A model generated the notes under the pieces. It made no database searches, was not told the origin of the DNA, and worked only from the letters and a program-made list of their open reading frames with translations. Source: JALORV01 sp035429805 (lineage in GTDB: Bacteria; Pseudomonadota; Gammaproteobacteria; Burkholderiales; Burkholderiaceae_F). From it: DNA of 64,000 nt. Both the position numbers and the translations under genes were made by a program. This document shows, piece by piece, positions 43,347 through 50,187 of the stretch. The stretch is taken from contig DAOMFL010000010.1 in the NCBI GenBank assembly GCA_035429805.1, positions 8,311 to 72,310 of the forward strand. Reading direction: 5' to 3'. The stretch's first letter is position 1; the number at the start of each line of letters is the position of its first letter.

Positions 43347-44179
43347 ATACTCCCCACGCCCCTGGAACAGTGCGCGTTGCCGCGGTGCAGATGGTGTCGA
43401 CTTCGCGCGTCGACGCCAATCTGGCCGCCGCAGCCGAACTGATCCGCGAGGCCGCTGCCACCGGTGCCCAGCTGGTCGCGCTGCCCGAGTACTTCTGCCT
43501 GATGGGGATGCAGGACACTGACAAGGTCGGCGTGCGTGAAGCGCTCGGACGCGGACCGATCCAGGACTTTCTCGCGGCACAGGCGCGGCAGCACGGTCTC
43601 TGGCTGGTCGGAGGCACCCTGCCCCTCGAAGCGACCGAGGCCGACCGCGTGCTGAACACGACGCTGGTGTTCGACCCGCGCGGCGAACGCGTCGCACGCT
43701 ACGACAAGGTGCACCTGTTCCGCTTCACCCGAGGCCAGGAGAGCTACGACGAAGCGGCCACGATCGCTCCCGGCAGCGCAGTCTCGACCTTCAGCCTGAC
43801 GACCACCGAGGGTCCGACCCTCAAGGTCGGACTGTCGGTCTGCTATGACCTGCGCTTCCCCGAGCTGTATCGGGCGATGAATCAGCCGGACCTCATCCTG
43901 GTGCCTGCGGCATTCACCGCGACCACGGGCAAGGCTCACTGGGAGACGCTGCTGCGCGCGCGCGCCATCGAGAACCTCTGCTACGTGCTGGCACCGGCAC
44001 AGGGCGGCCTCCATGAGAACGGTCGCGCTACCTTCGGGCATTCGATGCTGATCGATCCCTGGGGCATTGTCCTTGCCAATCGCCCTGAAGGCCCCGGGGT
44101 TGTGTTCGGCGACATCGACCCTCAAGTCATCGCGCGTTGTCGCGCCTCACTGCCCGCGCTGGCCCATCGGGTGATGTAG
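43343..44179 (+). CDS. Carbon-nitrogen hydrolase, Nit/omega-amidase type
   Basis: A 278-aa nitrilase-superfamily enzyme. The catalytic triad is visible: Glu49 (LVALPEYFCL), Lys in RYDKVHLFRF and Cys in VGLSVCYDLRFPELYR, with LLRARAIENLCYVLAPAQGG after it. Closest to Nit1/Nit2-type repair amidases that hydrolyse deaminated glutathione or 2-oxoglutaramate. The gene is normally found between yhdP and tldD in betaproteobacteria. Its ATG overlaps the YhdP stop. Confidence 0.93.
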   Translation: MNTPHAPGTVRVAAVQMVSTSRVDANLAAAAELIREAAATGAQLVALPEYFCLMGMQDTDKVGVREALGRGPIQDFLAAQARQHGLWLVGGTLPLEATEADRVLNTTLVFDPRGERVARYDKVHLFRFTRGQESYDEAATIAPGSAVSTFSLTTTEGPTLKVGLSVCYDLRFPELYRAMNQPDLILVPAAFTATTGKAHWETLLRARAIENLCYVLAPAQGGLHENGRATFGHSMLIDPWGIVLANRPEGPGVVFGDIDPQVIARCRASLPALAHRVM

Positions 44180-44276
44180 GTCCTGGGCGAGTCATGTCGA
44201 CCGCGCCTATACACTCCGGCTTTGCCAACGCAGCACGCGATGCTGCCGCGACACTCTTTCCCGCTCCCGCCGCCGA

Positions 44277-45737
44277 ATGAAAGCCTCCGAACCTGCGCTC
44301 GACCGCCTTGCCACCGCGAAGGCGCTGCTGCTAGATCCCTACGGCCTCGACGAAGGTCACCTGCACCGGGTGCTGTCGACGATCTTCGAGCATCGCGCCG
44401 ACTACGCCGACCTGTATTTCCAGTACACCCGCAACGAGTCGTTCTCGCTCGAGGAAGGCATCGTCAAGAGCGGCAGCTTCGACATCGAGCAGGGTGTCGG
44501 CGTGCGTGCCGTCGCTGGCGACCGCACGGCATTTGCCTACTCCGACGATCTGTCGCTCGACTCCCTGACGGAGGCTGCGGTGACCGCCCGCGCGATCGCG
44601 CGGCAAGGCAGCGGCAAGGTGCGCATCGCGCCACGCGTGGCGCCGCGTCCGCAGCCCTCGCTGTACGGCACGGCCGACCCGGTTGCATCGCTCGATGCCG
44701 CCGAGAAGATCCGGCTGCTCGGCCGGATCGAGACGCTGGCGAGGGCACGCGATCCGCGAGTCAAGCAGGTGATGGCCAACATCGGCGCCGAGTACGACGT
44801 CGTGCTGGTGGTGCGCAGCGACGGCCTGCTCGCGGCCGACGTGCGGCCGCTGGTGCAGTTGTCGGTCTCGGTGATCGTCGAGGAACACGGCCGGCGGGAA
44901 CAGGGATTTTCCGGCGGCGGCGGACGCCACGACCTCGCGTTCTTCACCGAGGAACACCTGGCCGAGCACGCTCACCGCGCAGTCGACCAGGCGCTCGTCA
45001 ACCTGGCGGCGCGCCCGGCACCGGCCGGCGTGATGCCGGTCGTACTCGGACCCGGCTGGCCTGGCATCCTGCTGCACGAAGCGGTCGGCCATGGCCTCGA
45101 AGGCGACTTCAATCGCAAGGGCTCTAGCGCCTTCGCCGGCCGTGTCGGCGAGCGCGTCGCGTCGCCCGGCGTCACCGTCGTCGACGACGGCACGCTGCCG
45201 AACCGGCGCGGCTCGCTCAACATCGACGATGAAGGCAACGCGACGCAGCGCACGGTGCTGATCGAGGACGGCATCCTGCGCGGCTACCTGCAGGATTCGC
45301 TGAACGCGCGTCTCATGAAAGTGCGACCAACCGGCAACGGTCGCCGCGAATCGTTCGCGCATCTGCCGATGCCGCGCATGACGAACACCTACATGCTGGC
45401 CGGCAGGCACGCGCCCGAGGAGATCATCCGCTCGGTGAAGTCGGGGCTGTTCGCGAGCAATTTCCGCGGCGGCCAGGTCGACATCACCAACGGCAAGTTC
45501 GTGTTCAGCATGGCCGAGGCCTACCTGATCGAGAACGGCCGCATCACCGCGCCCGTGAAAGGTGCAACGCTGATCGGCAACGGCCCGGACGCGCTGACGC
45601 GCGTGACGATGGTCGGCGACAACATGGAACTCGACCTCGGCATCGGCACCTGCGGCAAGGACGGCCAGAGCGTGCCGGTCGGCGTGGGCCAGCCGACGCT
45701 GCGGATCGAGGGGCTCACGGTCGGCGGCACGGCGTAA
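44277..45737 (+). CDS. tldD: Metalloprotease subunit TldD
   Basis: A 486-aa subunit of the TldD/TldE protease, which degrades unfolded or modified peptides (CcdA, microcin B17 maturation). The zinc motif HEAVGH lies in PGILLHEAVGHGLEGDFNRK, followed by GSSAFAGRVGERVASPGVTV and DDEGNATQRTVLIEDGILRG. C-terminal TLIGNGPDALTRVTMVGDNM is typical. Full length. No tldE (pmbA) gene is in the window, which is normal since the two are usually unlinked. TATACA near 44210 may be a -10. Confidence 0.95.
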   Translation: MKASEPALDRLATAKALLLDPYGLDEGHLHRVLSTIFEHRADYADLYFQYTRNESFSLEEGIVKSGSFDIEQGVGVRAVAGDRTAFAYSDDLSLDSLTEAAVTARAIARQGSGKVRIAPRVAPRPQPSLYGTADPVASLDAAEKIRLLGRIETLARARDPRVKQVMANIGAEYDVVLVVRSDGLLAADVRPLVQLSVSVIVEEHGRREQGFSGGGGRHDLAFFTEEHLAEHAHRAVDQALVNLAARPAPAGVMPVVLGPGWPGILLHEAVGHGLEGDFNRKGSSAFAGRVGERVASPGVTVVDDGTLPNRRGSLNIDDEGNATQRTVLIEDGILRGYLQDSLNARLMKVRPTGNGRRESFAHLPMPRMTNTYMLAGRHAPEEIIRSVKSGLFASNFRGGQVDITNGKFVFSMAEAYLIENGRITAPVKGATLIGNGPDALTRVTMVGDNMELDLGIGTCGKDGQSVPVGVGQPTLRIEGLTVGGTA

Positions 45738-45841
45738 CGCCGTTCGCCGCGCGTTTCGGGTCAACCTTCGGAACTGGCCGTCTGCACTTCGCGAGCTGCG
45801 GACTCGACGCGCCATGACCGACCGCTCAAGCCGCGGGGGCT

Positions 45842-45873
45842 CCCACCTTTCTTGCTTCGCCAAGAAAGGTGGG
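45842..45873. repeat. Left cap hairpin of the facing repeats
   Basis: CCCACCTTTCTTG and CAAGAAAGGTGGG form a perfect 13-bp stem with a 6-nt loop. Lying 105 bp after the tldD stop, it may also serve as a terminator. Confidence 0.8.
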
Positions 45874-46226
45874 CCAAAGAAGGCGACCGCGCGAGGCCGG
45901 CCTTCGGCTTCCCTTGTGCTGCAAGGCGTCAGCGGGCCGTGCGCGAAACTCGCTCCCTGCGGTCGCTCAGACACGCGCCCGGCACGGCTCCGCTGCCGCC
46001 TCGCACCACGGCGGCGTCCCCGAGCGGATGAACCCTGTCGCCGTGCCAGCGCCGCAAGAGGCGATGCAGTGCTCGCCTTCGAAGGCGCCGCGCAGCGCAG
46101 GGGGCGCGGGAGCTTTTGAGGGCCTGCCTGTCTGAGCGCCCGTAGGGTGCGAGTTTGCAGGCCCGCCCGCGACGCCGAGCAGCACAGGCCACCCGTAGGG
46201 CGCCTTCGCAGGCGCGGCTTACTTTG

Positions 46227-46258
46227 CCTACTTTCTTTGCCAAGACAAAGAAAGTAGG
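46227..46258. repeat. Right cap hairpin of the facing repeats
   Basis: CCTACTTTCTTTG and CAAAGAAAGTAGG form a perfect 13-bp stem with a 6-nt loop. The stem is a diverged version of the left cap with compensating changes on both sides, so the hairpin has been kept by selection or by its mode of spread. Confidence 0.8.
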
Positions 46259-46398
46259 AGGCCGCGCGGCCATGAAGCGAACCGTGGCAGGCAGAATGCT
46301 CCGCCACCAACGAAATTTCGGCTTGCTTCCGCTTGGCATAATTTCCACATACCAAAGAAGACTTTCGGGGAGACTCTCTGAAGTTCCTGCCGCCGATC

Positions 46399-46980
46399 GT
46401 GTGGCTGACTCGCCTGCTGGTCGGCGCGTATCCGCGCTGGATGGGTTCCGCTCCGACCGCCGCGCAGCGCATCTACTTCGCGAACCACACGAGCCACATG
46501 GACACGGTGGTGCTGTGGGCAGCGCTGCCCGAGGAACTGCGTTCCAACACGCGTCCCGTCGCGGCCAAGGACTACTGGGACAAACCGGGCATCCGCGGCG
46601 TCATCGCGCGCGACGAGCTGAACGTCGTGATGATCGATCGCAGTCGCGAGGACCCGAACGCGGATCCACTCGATCCGCTGAAGGACGCACTTGAGCACGG
46701 CTTCTCGCTGATCATCTTTCCCGAAGGCACACGGAGCGCGCAGTCTCTGCCGGGGCCGTTCAAGAGCGGCCTGTTTCACCTGGCGACCGAGTTTCCCCAG
46801 GTCGAGCTGATCCCCGTGTACATCGAGAACCTGCACCGGAGCATGCCGAAGGGAGCCCTGCTGCCCGTGCCGATCATCTGCACGGTGCGGTTCGGAGCGG
46901 CGCTGTCGCTCGCGCCGGGCGAGGACAAGGATGCCTTCCTCGAGCGTGCGCGCGACGCCGTGATCCGGCTGGCCAGCTGA
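46399..46980 (+). CDS. PlsC-type 1-acyl-glycerol-3-phosphate acyltransferase
   Basis: About 193 aa from GTG 46399. The acyltransferase motif NHTSHMD (His30, Asp35) and motif III FPEGTRSAQSLPGPFKSGLF are present, plus PVYIENLHRSMPKGALLPVP. No ATG exists; the frame is open from 46342, and CTG at 46378 (LKFLPPIVWLTRLLVGAYPR) would restore seven more residues of the expected N-terminal hydrophobic region. It probably makes phosphatidic acid, the substrate of the CdsA-like enzyme encoded next; the junction is TGATG. Confidence 0.87.
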   Translation: MWLTRLLVGAYPRWMGSAPTAAQRIYFANHTSHMDTVVLWAALPEELRSNTRPVAAKDYWDKPGIRGVIARDELNVVMIDRSREDPNADPLDPLKDALEHGFSLIIFPEGTRSAQSLPGPFKSGLFHLATEFPQVELIPVYIENLHRSMPKGALLPVPIICTVRFGAALSLAPGEDKDAFLERARDAVIRLAS

Positions 46981-47936
46981 TGAACCTGAATCTCAACGAA
47001 ACATTCCTCGCGGTCTTCGTCGCGCTGGCCACGCTGTCCGCGGTGGCGACCGGCGTCGGCCAGTGGGCCGCGCGCCGCACGATCGATGCCGAACGACTGG
47101 CGCGCATCGGCGTGCTGAATTCCCGCGTCCGGGGCTCGTGGTCGGTGCTCGCGGTGTTCACGATCGCGTTCGCGCTGGGCCCGGCCGCGCTGCTCGTCGT
47201 GTTTGCGCTGGCGTCCTTTTTCGCGCTGCGCGAGTTCCTGTCGCTGACGCCGATCAAGGCGTCCGATCACTGGGCGCTGATCGTCGCGTTCTACGTCGTA
47301 ATTCCGGCCCAGTACATCCTGCTCGGCTTCGGCCGCGCCAGCGTGTTCGCGACCTTCATCCCGGTGTACGTGTTCCTGCTGCTGCCCGTGCTCGTCGCCA
47401 TCCGCCAGGACACCGAGCGCTTCCTCGAGCGCGTCGCCAAGGTGCAATGGGGCCTGATGATCAGCGTCTACTGCATCAGCCATGCGCCGGCGATCGCGAC
47501 GCTGCCGATCCGCGGGTACGAGGGCCGCGGGCCGCTGCTGCTGCTCTACTTCCTGCTGGTGCTGTTCCTCACCGACCTGCTGCAGATCGTCTTCAGCGCG
47601 GTGCTGGACGGACGGGCACTCCGGTCCAATCCGAACAAGACCGTCTGGGGCGTGCTGGCCGGCAGTGCGTGTGGCGCGGTCATCGGCACCGCCCTGTGGT
47701 GGATGACGCCTTTTGCATGGTGGCAGGCGTTCATCATGTCGCTCGTCATCGTCGGTACCGGCTACCTCGGCAGCGTCGTGCTCTCCTCCGTGAAGCAGAG
47801 CCTCGGGGCGCGCCAGTGGGACACCGAGCTCGAGCTGACGCGCGGAGTGCTGGAGCGCCTCGATTCGCTGACTTTCGCCGCGCCCCTCTTCTGGCAGATC
47901 ACGCGGTACTTCTGGGTGATCCGCGCCGACGTCTGA
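46980..47936 (+). CDS. Phosphatidate cytidylyltransferase family (CdsA-like) membrane protein
   Basis: A 318-aa polytopic protein with about eight helices. It makes CDP-diacylglycerol from phosphatidate and CTP in related enzymes. It has LTDLLQIVFSAVLDGRALRS, NPNKTVWGVLAGSACGAVIG and C-terminal VLSSVKQSLGARQWDTELEL...GVLERLDSLTFAAPLFW, which corresponds to the CdsA signature S-x-x-K-R-x-x-K-D with KR changed to KQ, and GG-x-x-DR-x-D changed to VLERLD. This places it in the variant CdsA group found beside PlsC-like genes rather than the canonical housekeeping gene. Translationally coupled to the acyltransferase. Confidence 0.88.
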   Translation: MNLNLNETFLAVFVALATLSAVATGVGQWAARRTIDAERLARIGVLNSRVRGSWSVLAVFTIAFALGPAALLVVFALASFFALREFLSLTPIKASDHWALIVAFYVVIPAQYILLGFGRASVFATFIPVYVFLLLPVLVAIRQDTERFLERVAKVQWGLMISVYCISHAPAIATLPIRGYEGRGPLLLLYFLLVLFLTDLLQIVFSAVLDGRALRSNPNKTVWGVLAGSACGAVIGTALWWMTPFAWWQAFIMSLVIVGTGYLGSVVLSSVKQSLGARQWDTELELTRGVLERLDSLTFAAPLFWQITRYFWVIRADV

Positions 47937-47957
47937 CGCGCATCAACAGCCCCGGAC

Positions 47958-47987
47958 TTGCGGCTCTGCAGCAAAGTCAGGTATCTT
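47958..47987 (+). promoter_or_regulatory. Possible promoter of the aroG leader
   Basis: TTGCGG, 18-bp spacer, TATCTT. It would start transcription near 47994, about 30 nt before the leader-peptide ATG. Confidence 0.4.
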
Positions 47988-48024
47988 GCGGAATCGCGTT
48001 GCTCAATGGCGGCGCGTGCAGACG

Positions 48025-48108
48025 ATGAACCCGACCGCGCGCCTCTACTTCTTCTACTTTTTTGGCTTTTTCCCGCCTTGGGCGGAGAGAGTCGAACGGC
48101 ACGCGTAG
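48025..48108 (+). CDS. Phe/Tyr-rich leader peptide of DAHP synthase (attenuator)
   Basis: A 27-codon frame starting MNPTARLYFFYFFGFFPPWA and ending at TAG 48106-48108. Within residues 8-16 there are six Phe and two Tyr (YFFYFFGFF), an arrangement seen in phenylalanine attenuators. It is followed 20 bp later by an intrinsic terminator and then by the DAHP synthase gene. When charged tRNA-Phe/Tyr is plentiful the ribosome would run through and the terminator would form; stalling would free 48075-48085 (GCCTTGGGCGG) to pair with 48131-48139 (CCGCCAGGC) as an antiterminator. No strong ribosome site is seen. Confidence 0.8.
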   Translation: MNPTARLYFFYFFGFFPPWAERVERHA

Positions 48109-48128
48109 CGAACAACCGAATCGACCCG

Positions 48129-48161
48129 AACCGCCAGGCCAAAACCCTGGCGGTTTTTTTT
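48129..48161 (+). terminator. Intrinsic terminator of the aroG attenuator
   Basis: AACCGCCAGG and CCTGGCGGTT form a 10-bp stem with a 7-nt loop, running into eight consecutive T (48154-48161). It lies between the Phe/Tyr leader peptide and the DAHP synthase start, 40 bp before the ATG at 48201. Confidence 0.9.
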
Positions 48162-48200
48162 CGCCGGGGTGGGCCGCCCGGCTGACACCGAGGACCCACG

Positions 48201-49295
48201 ATGGACGGAGCACGAACCATGCGCTACATGACCGACGATCTCAGGATCCGCGAGATCAAGGAACTCTCGCCGCCCGCGCACCTGATCCGCGAGTTTCCCT
48301 GCGAGGACACCGCGTCGGTCACGGTGCACGAGGCCAGACTGGCGATCCACCGCATCCTGCACGGCATGGACGACCGGCTGACGGTGGTCATCGGCCCCTG
48401 CTCGATCCACGATCCGTCGGCCGCGCTCGACTACGCACGCAAGCTCAAGGCCGAACACGACCGGCACGCGGCCGACCTCGAGATCGTGATGCGCGTCTAC
48501 TTCGAGAAACCGCGCACGACGGTCGGCTGGAAAGGGCTGATCAACGACCCGGACATGGACGGCAGTTTCCGCATCAACCACGGTTTGCGGGTGGCGCGCG
48601 AACTGCTGCTGGAGATCAACGCGCTGGGGCTGCCGGCCGGCTGCGAGTACCTCGACATGATCACGCCGCAGTACATCGCCGACTTCGTGGCCTGGGGCGC
48701 GATCGGCGCGCGCACGACCGAAAGCCAGGTGCACCGTGAACTCGCCTCGGGCCTGTCCTGCCCGGTCGGCTTCAAGAACGGCACCGACGGCAACATCAGG
48801 ATCGCGGCCGACGCGATCAAGGCCGCGCAGCAGCCGCATCATTTCCTGTCGGTCACCAAGGGCGGACACTCCGCGATCGTGTCGACCAAGGGCAACGAGG
48901 ACTGCCACATCATCCTGCGCGGCGGCATGCAACCGAACTACGACGCCGCCAGCGTCGAATCCGCGTGCGCCGAACTCGGCAAGGCGGGTCTGGCGCAGCG
49001 GCTGATGATCGATGCGAGCCACGCCAACAGCCAGAAGAATCCTGCGAACCAGATCCCGGTCTGCGCGAACATCGCGCAGCAGCTTGCCGCCGGGGATGCC
49101 CGCATCATCGGAGTGATGGTCGAGAGTCACCTCGTAGCCGGCCGCCAGGACCTGGTCCCGGGCAAGCCGCTGACCTACGGCCAGTCGGTCACCGATGCCT
49201 GCATCGGCTGGGACGACAGCGTGCGCGTGCTCGACGTCCTGGCCGAAGGTGTGCGGCAGCGCCGGCTAAGGTCGGCCGGCTACTCGGGCAAGTAG
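48201..49295 (+). CDS. aroG: 3-deoxy-7-phosphoheptulonate (DAHP) synthase, class I
   Basis: The 364-aa enzyme joins phosphoenolpyruvate and erythrose 4-phosphate, the first step of aromatic amino acid synthesis. AroG/F/H-type features: VVIGPCSIHDPSAALDYARK, MRVYFEKPRTTVGWKGLIND, GLPAGCEYLDMITPQYIADF, WGAIGARTTESQVHRELASG, GFKNGTDGNI, HFLSVTKGGHSAIVSTKGNE, LMIDASHANSQKNP and VMVESHLVAGRQDL. The N-terminal RIREIKELSPPAHLI is the region that binds feedback amino acids in this class. Expression is apparently governed by the Phe/Tyr attenuator just upstream; ATG at 48219 is a possible alternative start. Confidence 0.95.
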   Translation: MDGARTMRYMTDDLRIREIKELSPPAHLIREFPCEDTASVTVHEARLAIHRILHGMDDRLTVVIGPCSIHDPSAALDYARKLKAEHDRHAADLEIVMRVYFEKPRTTVGWKGLINDPDMDGSFRINHGLRVARELLLEINALGLPAGCEYLDMITPQYIADFVAWGAIGARTTESQVHRELASGLSCPVGFKNGTDGNIRIAADAIKAAQQPHHFLSVTKGGHSAIVSTKGNEDCHIILRGGMQPNYDAASVESACAELGKAGLAQRLMIDASHANSQKNPANQIPVCANIAQQLAAGDARIIGVMVESHLVAGRQDLVPGKPLTYGQSVTDACIGWDDSVRVLDVLAEGVRQRRLRSAGYSGK

Positions 49296-49317
49296 GCCGC
49301 CGCTTCCCGCCGCCGAA

Positions 49318-50115
49318 TCAGACGATCCGCACGCTGAGGTCCGGCAGCCCTGCAATGCCGCACTGGATGACGTCGCCCCTGACCACGGGGCCGACGTTTT
49401 CCGGCGTGCCGGAGAAGATGATGTCGCCCGGCTGAAGCTCGAACGCCTGTGACAGCCGGCTGATCTGCTCGGCCACGCTCCAGATCATGTTGGCGAGATT
49501 TGAACTCTGCTTGGTCTGTCCGTTCACCTTGAGCCAGATATCGCCCTTCGTCATGGGCCCGACGCCGCCCGCCAGATGCAGCGGTCCGATCGGCGCCGAC
49601 ATGTCGAAGCTCTTGCCGATCTCCCACGGCTTCTTCTCGTCACCCATCGCGCGCTGCAGGTCGCGCCGCGTCATGTCGAGCCCGACCGCGTACGCATAGA
49701 CATGCGTAAGGGCCTGGTCGACCGGTATGTTGCGGCCGCCTTTGTCGAGTGCTGCAACGAGCTCGACCTCGTAGTGGTAGTTCTTCGTCAGCGTGGGGTA
49801 CGGGTGATCCGCCACCGTCCCCGGCGCGACGTTCTGGATCGCGTCGGTGGGCTTCTGGAAGAAAAATGGCGGCTCGCGGTTCGGATCCGACCCCATCTCG
49901 CGCGCATGGGCGGCGTAATTGCGGCCGATGCAGTAGATGCGCCGCACCTGGAACTTCATGTCGCTGCCGGCGATCGCGATGTAGGTCGCCGACACCGCAA
50001 ATGGCGTCTTCGGCGTGGTGCTGGCGGTTCCGGGCGCAGCGCAGCCTGCTACAGCGCCGACCGACATCGCGGCGGCCGTCTGCAGTGCTTCGCGGCGATT
50101 GACACTCTTCTGCAT
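49318..50115 (-). CDS. FAH-family hydrolase with Tat/lipobox signal (fumarylpyruvate hydrolase-like)
   Basis: A 265-aa protein. The N-terminus MQKSVNRREALQTAAAMSVG has twin Arg at residues 7-8, followed by AVAGC with Cys25 in a lipobox position, so export by Tat and lipidation are predicted. The rest is a full FAH domain starting RRIYCIGRNYAAHAREMG, with metal ligands in YEVELVAALDKGGRNIPVDQ and GDIIFSGTPENVGPV. Closest by pattern to fumarylpyruvate/acylpyruvate hydrolases, which are cytoplasmic elsewhere. The gene stands alone, convergent with aroG 22 bp away. Substrate unknown. Confidence 0.85.
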   Translation of the reverse strand: MQKSVNRREALQTAAAMSVGAVAGCAAPGTASTTPKTPFAVSATYIAIAGSDMKFQVRRIYCIGRNYAAHAREMGSDPNREPPFFFQKPTDAIQNVAPGTVADHPYPTLTKNYHYEVELVAALDKGGRNIPVDQALTHVYAYAVGLDMTRRDLQRAMGDEKKPWEIGKSFDMSAPIGPLHLAGGVGPMTKGDIWLKVNGQTKQSSNLANMIWSVAEQISRLSQAFELQPGDIIFSGTPENVGPVVRGDVIQCGIAGLPDLSVRIV

Positions 50116-50187
50116 GAATCACTCTCCCTGAATTTCCCGCCAGTAAGGACAGCCGCTCCGCTTCCGGATGCGGCGCACGCAGTCTAG

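Larger units (their letters stand above)
45842..46258. repeat. Two related hairpin-capped repeats facing each other (dispersed betaproteobacterial repeat type)
   Basis: The 661 bp between tldD and the plsC-like gene hold no convincing gene. Their core is an imperfect inverted repeat: the left arm (45842 to about 46010) matches the reverse complement of the right arm (46258 back to about 46110). Shared blocks include TTTCTTG..CAAGAAAG-type caps, TGTGCTGC, GGCGTC, GCGGGC and AAACTCGC.CCCT.CGG.CGCTCAGACA (left 45946-45974, right 46128-46157). Each arm ends outward in a 13-bp hairpin. Short frames here give Arg-rich translations of a kind often mis-annotated as hypothetical proteins. I recall similar text in other betaproteobacterial and Xanthomonas genomes, but cannot search. 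Confidence 0.75.

Noticed and set aside
45814..46348. Short Arg-rich frames on both strands between tldD and the plsC-like gene
   Set aside because: They lie inside the facing repeats; codon use and composition are not gene-like and the inverted repeat explains the similar translations.
48006..48185. A Leu-rich frame (MAARADDEPDRAPLLLLLFW) overlapping the aroG leader, suggesting a leucine attenuator
   Set aside because: It runs through the terminator stem, and the downstream gene is a DAHP synthase, for which the Phe/Tyr frame makes regulatory sense.
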